Source: UBA952 sp044377675 (GTDB taxonomy: Bacteria > Bacteroidota > Bacteroidia > Flavobacteriales_D > Crocinitomicaceae). Taken from it: 64,000 nucleotides of DNA. The translations under genes were made by a program, and so were the position numbers. Below are positions 26,559 to 36,000 of this stretch, piece after piece. The notes under the pieces were generated by a model that worked only from the letters and a program-made list of their open reading frames with translations, was not told the origin of the DNA and ran no database searches. The DNA lies in NCBI GenBank assembly GCA_044377675.1, contig JBILYP010000005.1, forward strand, positions 65,543-129,542. The letters are read 5' to 3'. The number at the start of each line of letters is the position of its first letter. Within the stretch, counting starts at the first letter, position 1.

Positions 26559-27236
26559 ATGAAACGAGAAATAATACTTACAGGAGATGGGAGTCCAACC
26601 ATTTATTTGCCTGATTTAGATGAACACTACCATTCTATTCATGGAGCAATTCAAGAATCTCAGCATGTTTTCATTCAAAATGGATTACATGAATTTAGGA
26701 ATCAAAAAAATATAAGCATTTTAGAAATTGGTTTAGGAAGTTGTTTAAATGCACTACTAACAGCCATTGCAGGAAAAGAGAATAATTGTAGTATCATCCA
26801 TTATACTGGAATAGAGGCGTTTCCGTTAACTGAATTAGAACAAGATGAAATGAATTATGCTCAAAATTTGGCTAATTCTACTGCTTTGGACATTCAGAAA
26901 GCTATCAATCAAGTTCCTTGGAATACCTCTATAAATATTCATTCAAGTTTTATTCTAACGAAAGTTTTCGGGAAGGTACAAGAGATTGATCTAATACCAG
27001 AAGAATTTGATATTGTCTATTTTGATGCATTTGGTCCAAGAGCCCAGGCAGAAATGTGGACAAAAGAACTATTTAGCAAACTCTTTAAATCCCTTAAAAA
27101 CAATGGGCTTTTTGTTACTTATTGCGCCAAAGGGCAAGTAAAACGAGATTTAATTGCTGTTGGTTTCGAAGTTGAAAATCGACTGGGTCCTCCTGGGAAA
27201 AGGGAAATTACTTTGGCTTGGAAAAGATTTTACTAA
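26559..27236 (+). CDS. mnmD: tRNA (5-methylaminomethyl-2-thiouridine) methyltransferase MnmD
   Basis: A 225-residue SAM-dependent methyltransferase, the stand-alone form of the MnmC2 domain, which finishes mnm5(s2)U34 in the wobble position of certain tRNAs. Seen: the N-terminal GDGSPTIYLPDLDEHYHS motif, QESQHVFIQNGL, the SAM-binding LEIGLGSCLNALLT near residues 53-66, YFDAFGPRAQAEMW near 153-166, and TYCAKGQVKRDL. No FAD-binding MnmC1 domain is present, as usual in this phylum. It is divergent from dnaB; a weak TAAACTTG box lies 8 bases upstream of the ATG. Confidence 0.93.
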   Translation: MKREIILTGDGSPTIYLPDLDEHYHSIHGAIQESQHVFIQNGLHEFRNQKNISILEIGLGSCLNALLTAIAGKENNCSIIHYTGIEAFPLTELEQDEMNYAQNLANSTALDIQKAINQVPWNTSINIHSSFILTKVFGKVQEIDLIPEEFDIVYFDAFGPRAQAEMWTKELFSKLFKSLKNNGLFVTYCAKGQVKRDLIAVGFEVENRLGPPGKREITLAWKRFY

Positions 27237-27275
27237 ATTTAACAATTCCGTAATTTTAGTGTAGTTAATAGATCG

Positions 27276-27283
27276 TATCTTTG
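27276..27283 (+). promoter_or_regulatory. -7 box (TATCTTTG) of the candidate small RNA
   Basis: TATCTTTG stands 39 bases after the mnmD stop and directly before a two-hairpin segment. No clear -33 TTG is found, so this is suggestive only. Confidence 0.4.
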
Positions 27284-27286
27284 TCT

Positions 27287-27380
27287 CGAGTTACTTTTCA
27301 TAGTAGTAATTCGAGTTTATAGTTTTAGCATAGTTTAGCAAAAAGAGGAACAAGATCAAACTTGTTCCTCTTTTTGCTTT
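27287..27380 (+). ncRNA. Candidate small RNA with two hairpins, ending at a strong terminator
   Basis: Downstream of TATCTTTG a first inverted repeat pairs 27285-27294 with 27306-27315 (10 bp, one G-U), and a second is the perfect 17-bp terminator stem 27338-27354/27361-27377. No start codon with a plausible coding run is visible. A transcript starting near 27287 would be about 90 nt. The alternative is that this is only the mnmD terminator region plus a chance promoter match. Confidence 0.4.
27338..27380 (+). terminator. Strong terminator, 17-bp perfect stem
   Basis: 27338-27354 pairs perfectly with 27361-27377 around a 6-base loop. The stem includes the U-rich tail itself, so it could terminate in both directions, though no minus-strand transcript is obvious here. 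Confidence 0.9.
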
Positions 27381-27403
27381 ATATCAATTTGGATAAAACA
27401 TGC

Positions 27404-27411
27404 TATATTTG
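27404..27411 (+). promoter_or_regulatory. -7 box (TATATTTG) 3 bases before the phosphatase-family ATG
   Basis: TATATTTG is followed by AGA and ATG 27415. It shows that the in-frame ATG at 27400, upstream of the box, is not the start. Confidence 0.5.
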
Positions 27412-27414
27412 AGA

Positions 27415-28359
27415 ATGAAACTATTTTTCTTCTTTTCTTTCCTTTTATTCTTCAAACTAGCAAATAGTCAAGACACTTTAAATATTTGCTCATTTAACAT
27501 TCAATTTTTAGGCAACTTTAAAAATAAAGATAATGTTACCTTGGGTAAAATATTGAAACCCTATGACATGGTAATTATTCAAGAATTAGTCGCACCTCCA
27601 ATAGCTGGTTTTTTTGCTGACCGAACACCTTACAAAATAGATGAAGAAAGTAAAGCATTTCTAACTGAGATGAAAAAAGCTGGATTTTCATTTTGGCTTT
27701 CATCGGAAGATACTGGCCCTACAAAAAATCATGTAAACTCTTCTGCTAGCGAATGGTGGATTGTTTTTTATAAACGCACCAAAATTCATTGCGACTCTTC
27801 TAGGTATTTTGGTTTCGTGAGTGAACCTTTGGTAGCGAACCCCAATCAAGATAGAGTATCTTATGTTTTTCCATTCAAAACAGTTGAAGGAAATTCCACT
27901 TTTTCGCTAATACCCGTACATTTAAATCCGGGTGACTCAAAAGAGGACTATGCAAGAAGGCAAACAGAATTTAGTTATTTGTTCAACTGGACAAAGAAAC
28001 AAACTGAAAAAAATAAAGATTTTTTGATTCTAGGAGATTGCAATATTTACGAAGCAAGTGAATTCACCCATTTTAAAAGTTATGATTTCTATAGTTTGAA
28101 TGATAAATGTAAATCAACCAATACGAAAATGTATGAATCCAAAGAAAAAGGAAGGCCTTACGATCATATTTTTTATAATTCACATACCAAAGAGGATCTG
28201 ATTTTAAACTCATTTGGCGCTATTGACCTTAGAAAAGCGGCCAAAACGTTTAATCCGACTAATGTTTTAGATCCTTATAACCACGATGATTTTCGTGCGA
28301 AATATTCAGATCACGTACCAGTTGTATTTCAACTCATTACCGGAAAAGACACCGATTAA
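27415..28359 (+). CDS. Secreted endonuclease/exonuclease/phosphatase-family protein
   Basis: A 314-residue exported member of the EEP (DNase I-like) superfamily. A signal peptide (MKLFFFFSFLLFFKLANSQ) is followed by the family motifs NICSFNIQFLG (metal-binding Asn/Asp region), IIQELV with the metal Glu near residue 60, LILGDCNIYEASEF (Asp/Asn) and the C-terminal SDHVPVVFQL with the catalytic His. Substrate could be nucleic acid, a phospholipid headgroup or another phosphodiester. The ATG at 27415 is chosen because a promoter box lies between it and the longer start. It ends directly against the stop of the gene on the other strand. Confidence 0.88.
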   Translation: MKLFFFFSFLLFFKLANSQDTLNICSFNIQFLGNFKNKDNVTLGKILKPYDMVIIQELVAPPIAGFFADRTPYKIDEESKAFLTEMKKAGFSFWLSSEDTGPTKNHVNSSASEWWIVFYKRTKIHCDSSRYFGFVSEPLVANPNQDRVSYVFPFKTVEGNSTFSLIPVHLNPGDSKEDYARRQTEFSYLFNWTKKQTEKNKDFLILGDCNIYEASEFTHFKSYDFYSLNDKCKSTNTKMYESKEKGRPYDHIFYNSHTKEDLILNSFGAIDLRKAAKTFNPTNVLDPYNHDDFRAKYSDHVPVVFQLITGKDTD

Positions 28360-28752
28360 TTATTTTTCAAGAATTTTTTGAATATCTGGTCGGAAATATA
28401 AGTCAGACTTAAGAACTTTTCCATCTTCGCGATAAATGGGTTTTCCATTTTCATCCAATTTACTCATGTTAGACCGTTGAATTTCATTAAACACCTCTTC
28501 GATTTTATGCTGTAAACCATGTCGTAAAATCGTTCCACATAAGATATACAATTGGTCTCCTAGAGCATCTGCAATTTCTACTAAATCATTTTTTGAGGCA
28601 GCTTCTAAATATTCTTCATTCTCCTCTTTCATTAAATTGAAGCGCAATTCTACTTCTGTTGGTGTTAAATCACTTGTTGGTTCGTAATGATTCTTTATTC
28701 CAAAAGAATTATGAAAAAGCTCAACTTGGTCAATTATTTCTTTAAATTCCAT
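28360..28752 (-). CDS. MazG-like / phosphoribosyl-ATP pyrophosphohydrolase-like protein
   Basis: A 130-residue all-alpha NTP-pyrophosphohydrolase-type protein. The metal-binding residues are in EVELRFNLMKEENEEY and LVEIADALGDQLYI, giving the ExxE...ExxD pattern typical of MazG, dUTPase-like and HisE-type enzymes. The C-terminal NMSKLDENGKPIYREDGKV is typical of a widespread subgroup annotated as pyrophosphohydrolase-domain proteins. It probably hydrolyses (d)NTPs or modified nucleotides; the exact substrate is not known. Its stop codon abuts the convergent EEP gene with no gap. Confidence 0.8.
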   Translation of the reverse strand: MEFKEIIDQVELFHNSFGIKNHYEPTSDLTPTEVELRFNLMKEENEEYLEAASKNDLVEIADALGDQLYILCGTILRHGLQHKIEEVFNEIQRSNMSKLDENGKPIYREDGKVLKSDLYFRPDIQKILEK

Positions 28753-28776
28753 TTTTTCTTTCTGATTTTTGGTGGT

Positions 28777-29679
28777 TTATTTTCCTGCAGAAATCCAATC
28801 AATTCCTTTTTTCAACTGATTGAGCGTAAACTCCTCAGGACTCTCTTTTTCTGGCTTAAAATCATATTCCCAATTCGCAACTGGAGGCATACTCAGTAAA
28901 ATAGACTCTGTTCTGCCACCTGATACAAGTCCAAATTTAGTACCTCTATCATGAACTAAATTAAACTCCACATAGCGACCCCTGCGCATCAATTGCCATT
29001 TTTTTTGTTGTTCTGTAACAAGTTCATCCTTACCTAGTTCAATTTGAGTATGGTATAGTTGAGCGAAAGCTTTACCCAGTGCTAAACAGAATTCAAGTAT
29101 TTTCTCTTTTGGTAGAGAAGTATTTTCATGTGACTGATGATCAAAAAAGATTCCACCTACTCCCCTAGTTTCATTTCTGTGACCGATAAAAAAATAGTCA
29201 TCCGCCCAATTTTTAAATGTTTGATAAAAGGAAAGATCGAAAGAATCACAAATTTCTTTGAGTTTCAAATGAAAAATAGAAGCTCGATCAGGTGTAACAT
29301 AATGTGGGGTTAAGTCGATACCACCTCCAAACCAGTATGTTCCATTATCTAATTCAAAATAACGTACGTTCATATGAATGATCGGAATATGGGGACTTTT
29401 TGGATGTAAAACGATAGATACACCAGTTGCAAAAAAAGAATCGCCTGCTGTACCTAATTGCTTTTTCATTTCGGATGTAACCGAACCATGTACAGCGGAG
29501 AAAGCTACTCCACCTTTTTCAATAATATTCCCGTTAGCAATTGTGTTTGTTCTTCCTCCTCCACCTTCCTCGCGCTTCCAATCGTCCATTTGGAATTTGC
29601 CTTTGCCATCAAAGTATTCCAATTGGTTACAAATATACTCTTGAAGATTTTTAAATTCAGCGTGAATAAAATCCTTCAT
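28777..29679 (-). CDS. hemF: Oxygen-dependent coproporphyrinogen III oxidase
   Basis: A 300-residue enzyme that oxidatively decarboxylates coproporphyrinogen III to protoporphyrinogen IX in haem synthesis using O2. Typical stretches are MDDWKREEGGGGRT, HMNVRYFEL, WFGGGIDLTPHYV, RGRYVEFNLVHDRGTKFGL and MPPVANWEYDF. Length matches the family. Presence of this enzyme implies aerobic haem synthesis. It starts 1 base after the stop of the LysM protein gene and is followed by the MazG-like gene after 24 bases. Confidence 0.97.
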   Translation of the reverse strand: MKDFIHAEFKNLQEYICNQLEYFDGKGKFQMDDWKREEGGGGRTNTIANGNIIEKGGVAFSAVHGSVTSEMKKQLGTAGDSFFATGVSIVLHPKSPHIPIIHMNVRYFELDNGTYWFGGGIDLTPHYVTPDRASIFHLKLKEICDSFDLSFYQTFKNWADDYFFIGHRNETRGVGGIFFDHQSHENTSLPKEKILEFCLALGKAFAQLYHTQIELGKDELVTEQQKKWQLMRRGRYVEFNLVHDRGTKFGLVSGGRTESILLSMPPVANWEYDFKPEKESPEEFTLNQLKKGIDWISAGK

Positions 29680-29680
29680 G

Positions 29681-31360
29681 TTAGTTATCGATGTAGCATT
29701 TCACATTCTCAAAACCGCCTGTTTCAAAGTTTGGTTTCAAATCAAAATCCATTATCACTCCATTTGCTTCTTTTCTAAGTAATACATAGGACGTGAAGTA
29801 TTTTGCAACATCATAACCATATATTACCATACCAGTAATATCCGCATTGTAGTAATCTCTGTATTTTCGATGTAATGATTTTACCCCTGCATCATGGTAA
29901 TTAAATGATGGAAAAGGAGTTCTGTAATTCACGAAATGCATGTTATATTTAGCTCTAACACCTGTTACTGCCTCGCCATATTTCAACCAATCCTTGTGAC
30001 CAAAAAGTGTTAAACCAGCATACGGTTTTAATAATGTCATAAAGTCTAGCACCTCCGATTTTTCATTGGATGCAAAAACAACAATACTAGCTGGATATTT
30101 TTGTAGGTATTGACCAAAATCTTTAGTCGTTGCTTCAATTAATTTAATGTTTGTTGGGTTTTCATCAGAATAATAGACACTTCTAAAAGCTTCATAATTA
30201 GTCATATCGACCTTATCATTAGACTTAACCAAAATAACTTGCTTTGTTGGGTAATTAGTAATCGCATGTTTTGCGAGTATTTTAAGCATGTTAGCATCTG
30301 AAGGAATACCAAAATGCGCCATCGGATTATTTGATATTAAACGATTTGCTTTAGGTACTGTCGTTACAAATGGCACTTGATTTTCTTGACACCAATTAGC
30401 AACAAGTAGCGCCTCCCCTATATCCAATGGAGCAAAAATCAAATCCATTTTTTCAAATTCAGGCCGTTTTAATATTCCAGCAACATCCACTGTATCATTC
30501 ATATAATCATAGATGTATAATTCTGTAGAGGAACCAATTTCATCTATTGCCATTTTTGCACCCATATAAAACTCAGTTGACGCTGAAACTACTGATGCGG
30601 GTGCTTTTTTTCCATTACCTAAATAAAAAGGTAAAAACATGGCTATTTTCCATGGACCTTTTTTCACAGGAAATAAAAGTGTAGAATCGATGGATTGATT
30701 ATTTTCAGCAATTACTTTCTTTATTTCAATCTCTTTTTCAATTTGCTCTTTCTTTAATGGTATTTTTATAATCATACCTGTTTTTAATTGAACCGGTGTG
30801 ATATTATTTAACTTTTGTAATTGCTCCGAAGGAACCATATACCGTTTGGATAAACTATAAAGTGTTTCACCTTGTTTCACTGTATATAATAAAATTGAAT
30901 CCGAAACAACGTCTTTACTAATTGGGTTTTCTATCAATATTTTTCGAATTGAGGAATACAATACCGGTTCACAAGCGTTAATAAAACTCAATTGCTGCCC
31001 TATCTTAATAGCACCATTTACTACCGTTGAGTCTGTTTTAAATGATTCAACAGAAACTCCATATTTCCTGCAAAGTGAATACAATGTTTCAGATTCTTTG
31101 ACCTCATGAATAACATTTTTAGTAGCCGCAGGAATAAGAATTTTCTTACCAACCGTAAAATTTTTATCAATACCTTGATTTGCCTTAATTATAATATCTT
31201 TAGAAACATTAAAATCCGTTGATAAGGACTCCAAAGTCACACCTTCTTCAACTAAGTATAAATAATATTTTTTGCCGTTAATATTTTCTATTTTGACGAA
31301 ATCTTGCGCCCATAAATTATAACTTACAAAAACTAAAAGAAAAAATAATACTTGTTTCAT
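29681..31360 (-). CDS. LysM-repeat protein with periplasmic ligand-binding-like domain
   Basis: A 559-residue exported protein. The signal peptide (MKQVLFFLLVFVSYNLWAQ) is followed by three LysM repeats at about residues 25-75, 80-130 and 155-200 (for example YTVKQGETLYSLSKRY), which bind peptidoglycan. Residues about 230-559 (WKIAMFLPFYLGNG...) resemble a type 1 periplasmic binding protein/Leu-binding fold. No lipobox is seen. It lies between guaA and hemF in a minus-strand run, but its partners do not hint at a ligand. A cell-wall sensor or structural role is inference. Confidence 0.8.
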   Translation of the reverse strand: MKQVLFFLLVFVSYNLWAQDFVKIENINGKKYYLYLVEEGVTLESLSTDFNVSKDIIIKANQGIDKNFTVGKKILIPAATKNVIHEVKESETLYSLCRKYGVSVESFKTDSTVVNGAIKIGQQLSFINACEPVLYSSIRKILIENPISKDVVSDSILLYTVKQGETLYSLSKRYMVPSEQLQKLNNITPVQLKTGMIIKIPLKKEQIEKEIEIKKVIAENNQSIDSTLLFPVKKGPWKIAMFLPFYLGNGKKAPASVVSASTEFYMGAKMAIDEIGSSTELYIYDYMNDTVDVAGILKRPEFEKMDLIFAPLDIGEALLVANWCQENQVPFVTTVPKANRLISNNPMAHFGIPSDANMLKILAKHAITNYPTKQVILVKSNDKVDMTNYEAFRSVYYSDENPTNIKLIEATTKDFGQYLQKYPASIVVFASNEKSEVLDFMTLLKPYAGLTLFGHKDWLKYGEAVTGVRAKYNMHFVNYRTPFPSFNYHDAGVKSLHRKYRDYYNADITGMVIYGYDVAKYFTSYVLLRKEANGVIMDFDLKPNFETGGFENVKCYIDN

Positions 31361-31388
31361 AAAATAGAAAGTTTAAATAGTTTGCAAA

Positions 31389-32921
31389 TTATTCCCATTC
31401 GATAGTAGCAGGTGGTTTTGAACTAATATCATACGTCACTCTATTAATACCTTTCACTTGATTGATAATGCGGTTGGATATTTTTGCTAGGAATTCATAC
31501 GGTAAGTGACACCAATCAGCTGTCATTCCATCCGTTGAGGTAACGGCTCTTAATGCTACTGCATTTTCATAGGTACGTTCATCGCCCATTACTCCAACCG
31601 ATTGAATGGGTAAAAATATTGCTCCAGCTTGCCAAACATCATTGTATAAACCATCCTCTTTCAATCCATCAATAAAAATCGCATCCACTTCTTGCAAAAT
31701 TGCAACTTTTTCAGCGGTAACCTCCCCTAAAATCCGAATACCCAAACCAGGACCTGGAAAAGGATGTCTTGCCAAAATTAATGGTTCAATTTCCAATGCA
31801 TTACCAATTCGTCTCACTTCATCTTTAAATAATGAACGCAATGGCTCAACCACTTGAAGTTTCATATAATCAGGCAATCCACCCACATTGTGATGAGATT
31901 TAATTGTTTGAGACGGACCACCCGTTGCTGAAACAGACTCAATCACATCCGGATAAATTGTACCTTGACCCAACCATACTGCATTTTCTACTTTTTTAGA
32001 TTCAGAATCAAACACATCAATAAAAACCTTGCCAATAGCTTTTCTTTTTGCTTCCGGATCGATTTTCCCATCTAATTCGGCATAAAAAAGGGATGAAGCA
32101 TCAACACCTTTTACATTTAACCCCATTCCTTCGTAGGATTCAAGAACAGATTGGTATTCATTTTTTCGCAATAATCCGTTATTCACAAATATGCAATGTA
32201 AGTTGTTACCAATTGCTTTATGCAACAAAACAGCGGCTACTGTGGAATCAACCCCTCCGGACAGTCCCATAATAACTTTATCCTCTCCTATTTTCGCTTT
32301 TAAAGTTGAAACTGTTTCCTCCACAAATGAATTCGGTGTCCAGTCCTGCGAAAAACCACAAACATCAATCAAAAAATTAGATAATAGTTGGGATCCTTCC
32401 GTTGAATGGTAAACCTCTGGATGAAATTGTATGCCAAAAGTGTTTTCATTAGTTATTTGAAATCCAGCTACTTGTACATCTTCTGTACTGCAAATAACTT
32501 GGTAATTATCCGGGATTTCAACAATTGTATCGCCATGAGACATCCAAACTTGAGATTTATCAGACATTTTCTGTAACAAGATAGATTCCTTGTTTTTTAT
32601 CTCAACATGTGCCCTGCCGTATTCCCTTATTTTAGACGGAAGAACTTTACCGCCATAATGTTGAACCAATAACTGCGCTCCGTAACAAACTCCTAATAAA
32701 GGATAAACACCTTTTATTTTACCCAAATCTGGATTAGGTGCTTGTGAATCTAATGTAGAGAAAGGACTCCCCGAAAGTATCACACCTTTTATTGTTGAAT
32801 CAAATTCAGGTATTTTATTCCATGGATGAATTTCACAATAAACATTCAACTCTCTTACCCTTCGCGCAATTAATTGCGTATATTGAGATCCAAAATCTAG
32901 AATCAGTAATTTCTCATGCAT
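31389..32921 (-). CDS. guaA: GMP synthase (glutamine-hydrolysing)
   Basis: A 510-residue enzyme that converts XMP to GMP. The N-terminal glutamine amidotransferase has the Cys nucleophile in GVCYGAQLL near residue 77 and the His/Glu pair in QFHPEVYHS near 166. The ATP-pyrophosphatase domain carries the PP-loop GLSGGVDSTV near 223, and the C-terminal dimerisation domain ends in PPATIEWE, as in other GuaA proteins. The longest frame starts 22 codons upstream, but it would include the TAACTTTG promoter box, and the family starts near HEKLLILDFGSQY. The ATG is 3 bases after the box. Confidence 0.97.
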   Translation of the reverse strand: MHEKLLILDFGSQYTQLIARRVRELNVYCEIHPWNKIPEFDSTIKGVILSGSPFSTLDSQAPNPDLGKIKGVYPLLGVCYGAQLLVQHYGGKVLPSKIREYGRAHVEIKNKESILLQKMSDKSQVWMSHGDTIVEIPDNYQVICSTEDVQVAGFQITNENTFGIQFHPEVYHSTEGSQLLSNFLIDVCGFSQDWTPNSFVEETVSTLKAKIGEDKVIMGLSGGVDSTVAAVLLHKAIGNNLHCIFVNNGLLRKNEYQSVLESYEGMGLNVKGVDASSLFYAELDGKIDPEAKRKAIGKVFIDVFDSESKKVENAVWLGQGTIYPDVIESVSATGGPSQTIKSHHNVGGLPDYMKLQVVEPLRSLFKDEVRRIGNALEIEPLILARHPFPGPGLGIRILGEVTAEKVAILQEVDAIFIDGLKEDGLYNDVWQAGAIFLPIQSVGVMGDERTYENAVALRAVTSTDGMTADWCHLPYEFLAKISNRIINQVKGINRVTYDISSKPPATIEWE

Positions 32922-32924
32922 ATT

Positions 32925-32932
32925 CAAAGTTA
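32925..32932 (-). promoter_or_regulatory. -7 box (TAACTTTG) 3 bases before guaA
   Basis: TAACTTTG on the minus strand is followed by AAT and ATG 32921. It supports the shorter start of GuaA and a nearly leaderless mRNA. Confidence 0.5.
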
Positions 32933-33004
32933 GCTTGAAAAATTGATTTAATGAGTTGGGATAGTATAAATTTATTCCATTTAACATTGTTTATAACTAC
33001 CTAT

Positions 33005-33040
33005 AAACAAAAAAGGCGACCAAATTTTGATCGCCTTAAT
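33005..33040 (-). terminator. Terminator of the SprB-repeat gene
   Basis: On the minus strand AAGGCGATCAAA pairs with TTTGGTCGCCTT (one G-T) around a very small loop, followed by TTTTTTG. It lies 20 bases beyond the stop of the SprB-repeat gene. Confidence 0.8.
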
Positions 33041-33056
33041 ACATTGAAAACAAGTA

Positions 33057-36000
33057 TTATTCTTTAATAAATTGTCTAACTATTGCTTTTTCTGAATTAT
33101 ACAATCCTAAGTAATATACTCCCGCAGAAAGCTTTTTACTCATTTCAATTGTTTTAACAGCTTTTCCATTAACAACATCCAATGTGAAATCAGAAACTAA
33201 TTGCCCTTGAACATTGAATAATTTACATGTAAGCTTATCTCCAGAAAGTCCATCTACCGATAATTCAAAAATTCCGTTATTCGGATTTGGATACAATTGA
33301 ATAATATTAATTCCATTTTCTTCCAATCCCACTAATTCTTCAACAATTATTGTTGTTGAACTAATACACCCATTGTTATCTTTCACATAACAAGTATATG
33401 TACCTGGTGCTAGATTTGAAAACAATGAACCGGAATAATAATTTGTACCATTTATACTATATGTATATGGCGTTAAACCGCCATTTCCACTAAGAGTTAT
33501 TGACCCGTTTGTAGTAGCAGCTGCCGTGCCTGTTGAAACAGCATTAACTGAAACCTGAGTTGGTTCTGTAATGGTTGTATTAAACGTTTGTAAACATCCA
33601 TTCGCATCTTTAATAGTTACGGTATAGCTTCCTGCAGAAAGATTGTTTACAACACTTTGAGAAGAAAAAGTGGTTCCATCAATACTATAAACATACGGGG
33701 GTGTTCCTCCTGAACCAACTGCGGAAATTGAACCATTTACATTTCCAAAACAACTTATCATTGTTGGTACTGCATTTAAACTCAATACCGCAGGTTGTGA
33801 AATTGTAATTGAAGTTTGACCAACACATCCATTTGCGTCTTTTGCATAAATAGTATAAGTACCTGCACCTAACCCACTGAAACTAGCGGAACTTTGATAA
33901 GTTGTTCCGTCAATCGAATAAGTGTAAGAAGCTTGTCCACCCGTCGCAGAGGCGTTTATAGATGCATTTTGTGCACCATTACATGTGATTAGAGACGGTT
34001 GAGTAGTTGTTGTAATTATTGATGCAGGCTGAGAAAGTGTTAAAGATCCCGTTACTGAACATCCTGTGTTGTCAGTAATGGTATAAGAATATGCGCCAGC
34101 AGCTAAATTTGAAAAAGTTGCAGAGCTTTGCGGTGTACCATTATTTAAAGCATAAGTAAATGGTGAAGTCCCACCAGTTGGAGATAAAGTAATCTCACCA
34201 GAATTGGTAGTGCAGGTTGGTTGTGTATTGATAGTAGAATTTACACTGAAACCACCAGCTCCAACGGTTAAAGTATACGTTTTGGAATCATTACATATAT
34301 TATCATCAGGAGAAGTTCCATTTACTGTGGTTGAATTTACAGTTATCGTATTGGATCCGTTTACTAAACCGGTTACAGTAAAAAAGATTGTATCCAAGGA
34401 TCCAACACTTGTTAATTGATTGGAAGTGTAATTTACATTTGTTAGCGCGCCTGAACCAATTTGCCATTGCACTACACCACTAGTGATTGCTGCTGTTCCC
34501 ATGTTCTGAACCACAACACCTAATTGAGTTGATGATCCACAAATACCTCCCTGATTGGCTTGAATAATATTCAAAATGGATGCGTCAGAGGCGAATGCAT
34601 TAAATTTCAAACTACTCACGTTAGTACGAATGGCATTTTGAGCCTCCATGTAAACCCCCGTGTAGTAAAAAGTCTCACCATCAAAATGATCAATTGCCAT
34701 GTGGTGATAATCTCCCCAACGGGTATTAGAAGTTCGAGAGGATAAACCAGCTTTAACAGTTGTTTCAGTTAAGGTCATTTGACCAAGAGGATCGCACGCT
34801 TTTCTTCCAGTCATTTTAATAGAAGGAAAATCACCTGTTGTGGAACTTGATGTTGAATAAGCCATTAAAATATTTCCGAATTTGTCGATATTTATAGAAG
34901 GCATCCATCTGTTCAATGTTGTTCCTGGAGCATATGTTCCTTCTTGATAAAGTGTCCAAGATCCAATACTGGATACAGGTCTGCGTAATTCAATCCATCG
35001 AATTCCACCTCTATCTGCACCGTTCACATCGGTAACTAAACTTAAAACAAGCGATTGGTGGTTATCAAATACCCTCATAGGAGCTTTAAACATAACAGTT
35101 TCTCTCAAGGGGTCTAATTTAATTGTAGTTCCAGGTTGAGTCATACAAGTAAAACTAGTTAAACCGCATAATTTTGAATCTATTTCTGCAATAGAAATAT
35201 CTTGAGTTTTAGCAACAGTAGCAGTATTATTTGTCCAGTTGATAGTCATTTCCCACAATTCAATCCAATCATTTGTGGCACTGTCTGGTGAACCATTTGA
35301 ATGTGATTCGTCATCTCTGTGTCTGACAAATAATGGCTTCATTCCCGCTGGTGCGATATTATCTCCTTCCAAATCTACTGGAGTGATTGATTGAAATCCA
35401 AATCCATTTAAAGAATAGGTAATTGGAACTCGAATAAAAGGTGATGTTGCACCGGTTAATAAACTGCTTAATTTCATTGCATAAACAGTGGGTGGCCCAC
35501 CTTCGTTTGTACTAACTACGAATGCGTCTGATGTGGTTGAAAAACTCCACTTTGGATAATCTGGAAAGTTCGGACATGTAAATTGATATAAGAAATAACT
35601 TCCTTGAGGATTACTCGTTTGAGAAACATAAACCAATAATTTATTTCCTGAACTGGAAAATTGAGTAAGAAACCATCTTTTTGCTGGCTTATAATAGAGA
35701 ATAATCGGATCACCTGCACCTGATACAGTTGGAGAAGCAACGGAAGACAAAGCAAGTGTATTTGTAATCGCAGCCCCCGTTAACTTGTTAAAGATTCGAA
35801 TACTTGCTCCACCATTTGAATTTGTACCTTGAATATAAACTAGTGAATCTGCGTCTCCACTTGGATCTGGCGGGGAAACATTCGCTCCAACTCCTTGTAC
35901 CTGCCAATTAACAGTTGCAGTTACAGATTTTTCCAAATTGTCATGTTGTTGCCACACCCAATCTGGATTGTGTGTATTTGAATTATCCCCTTCAAAAGAA

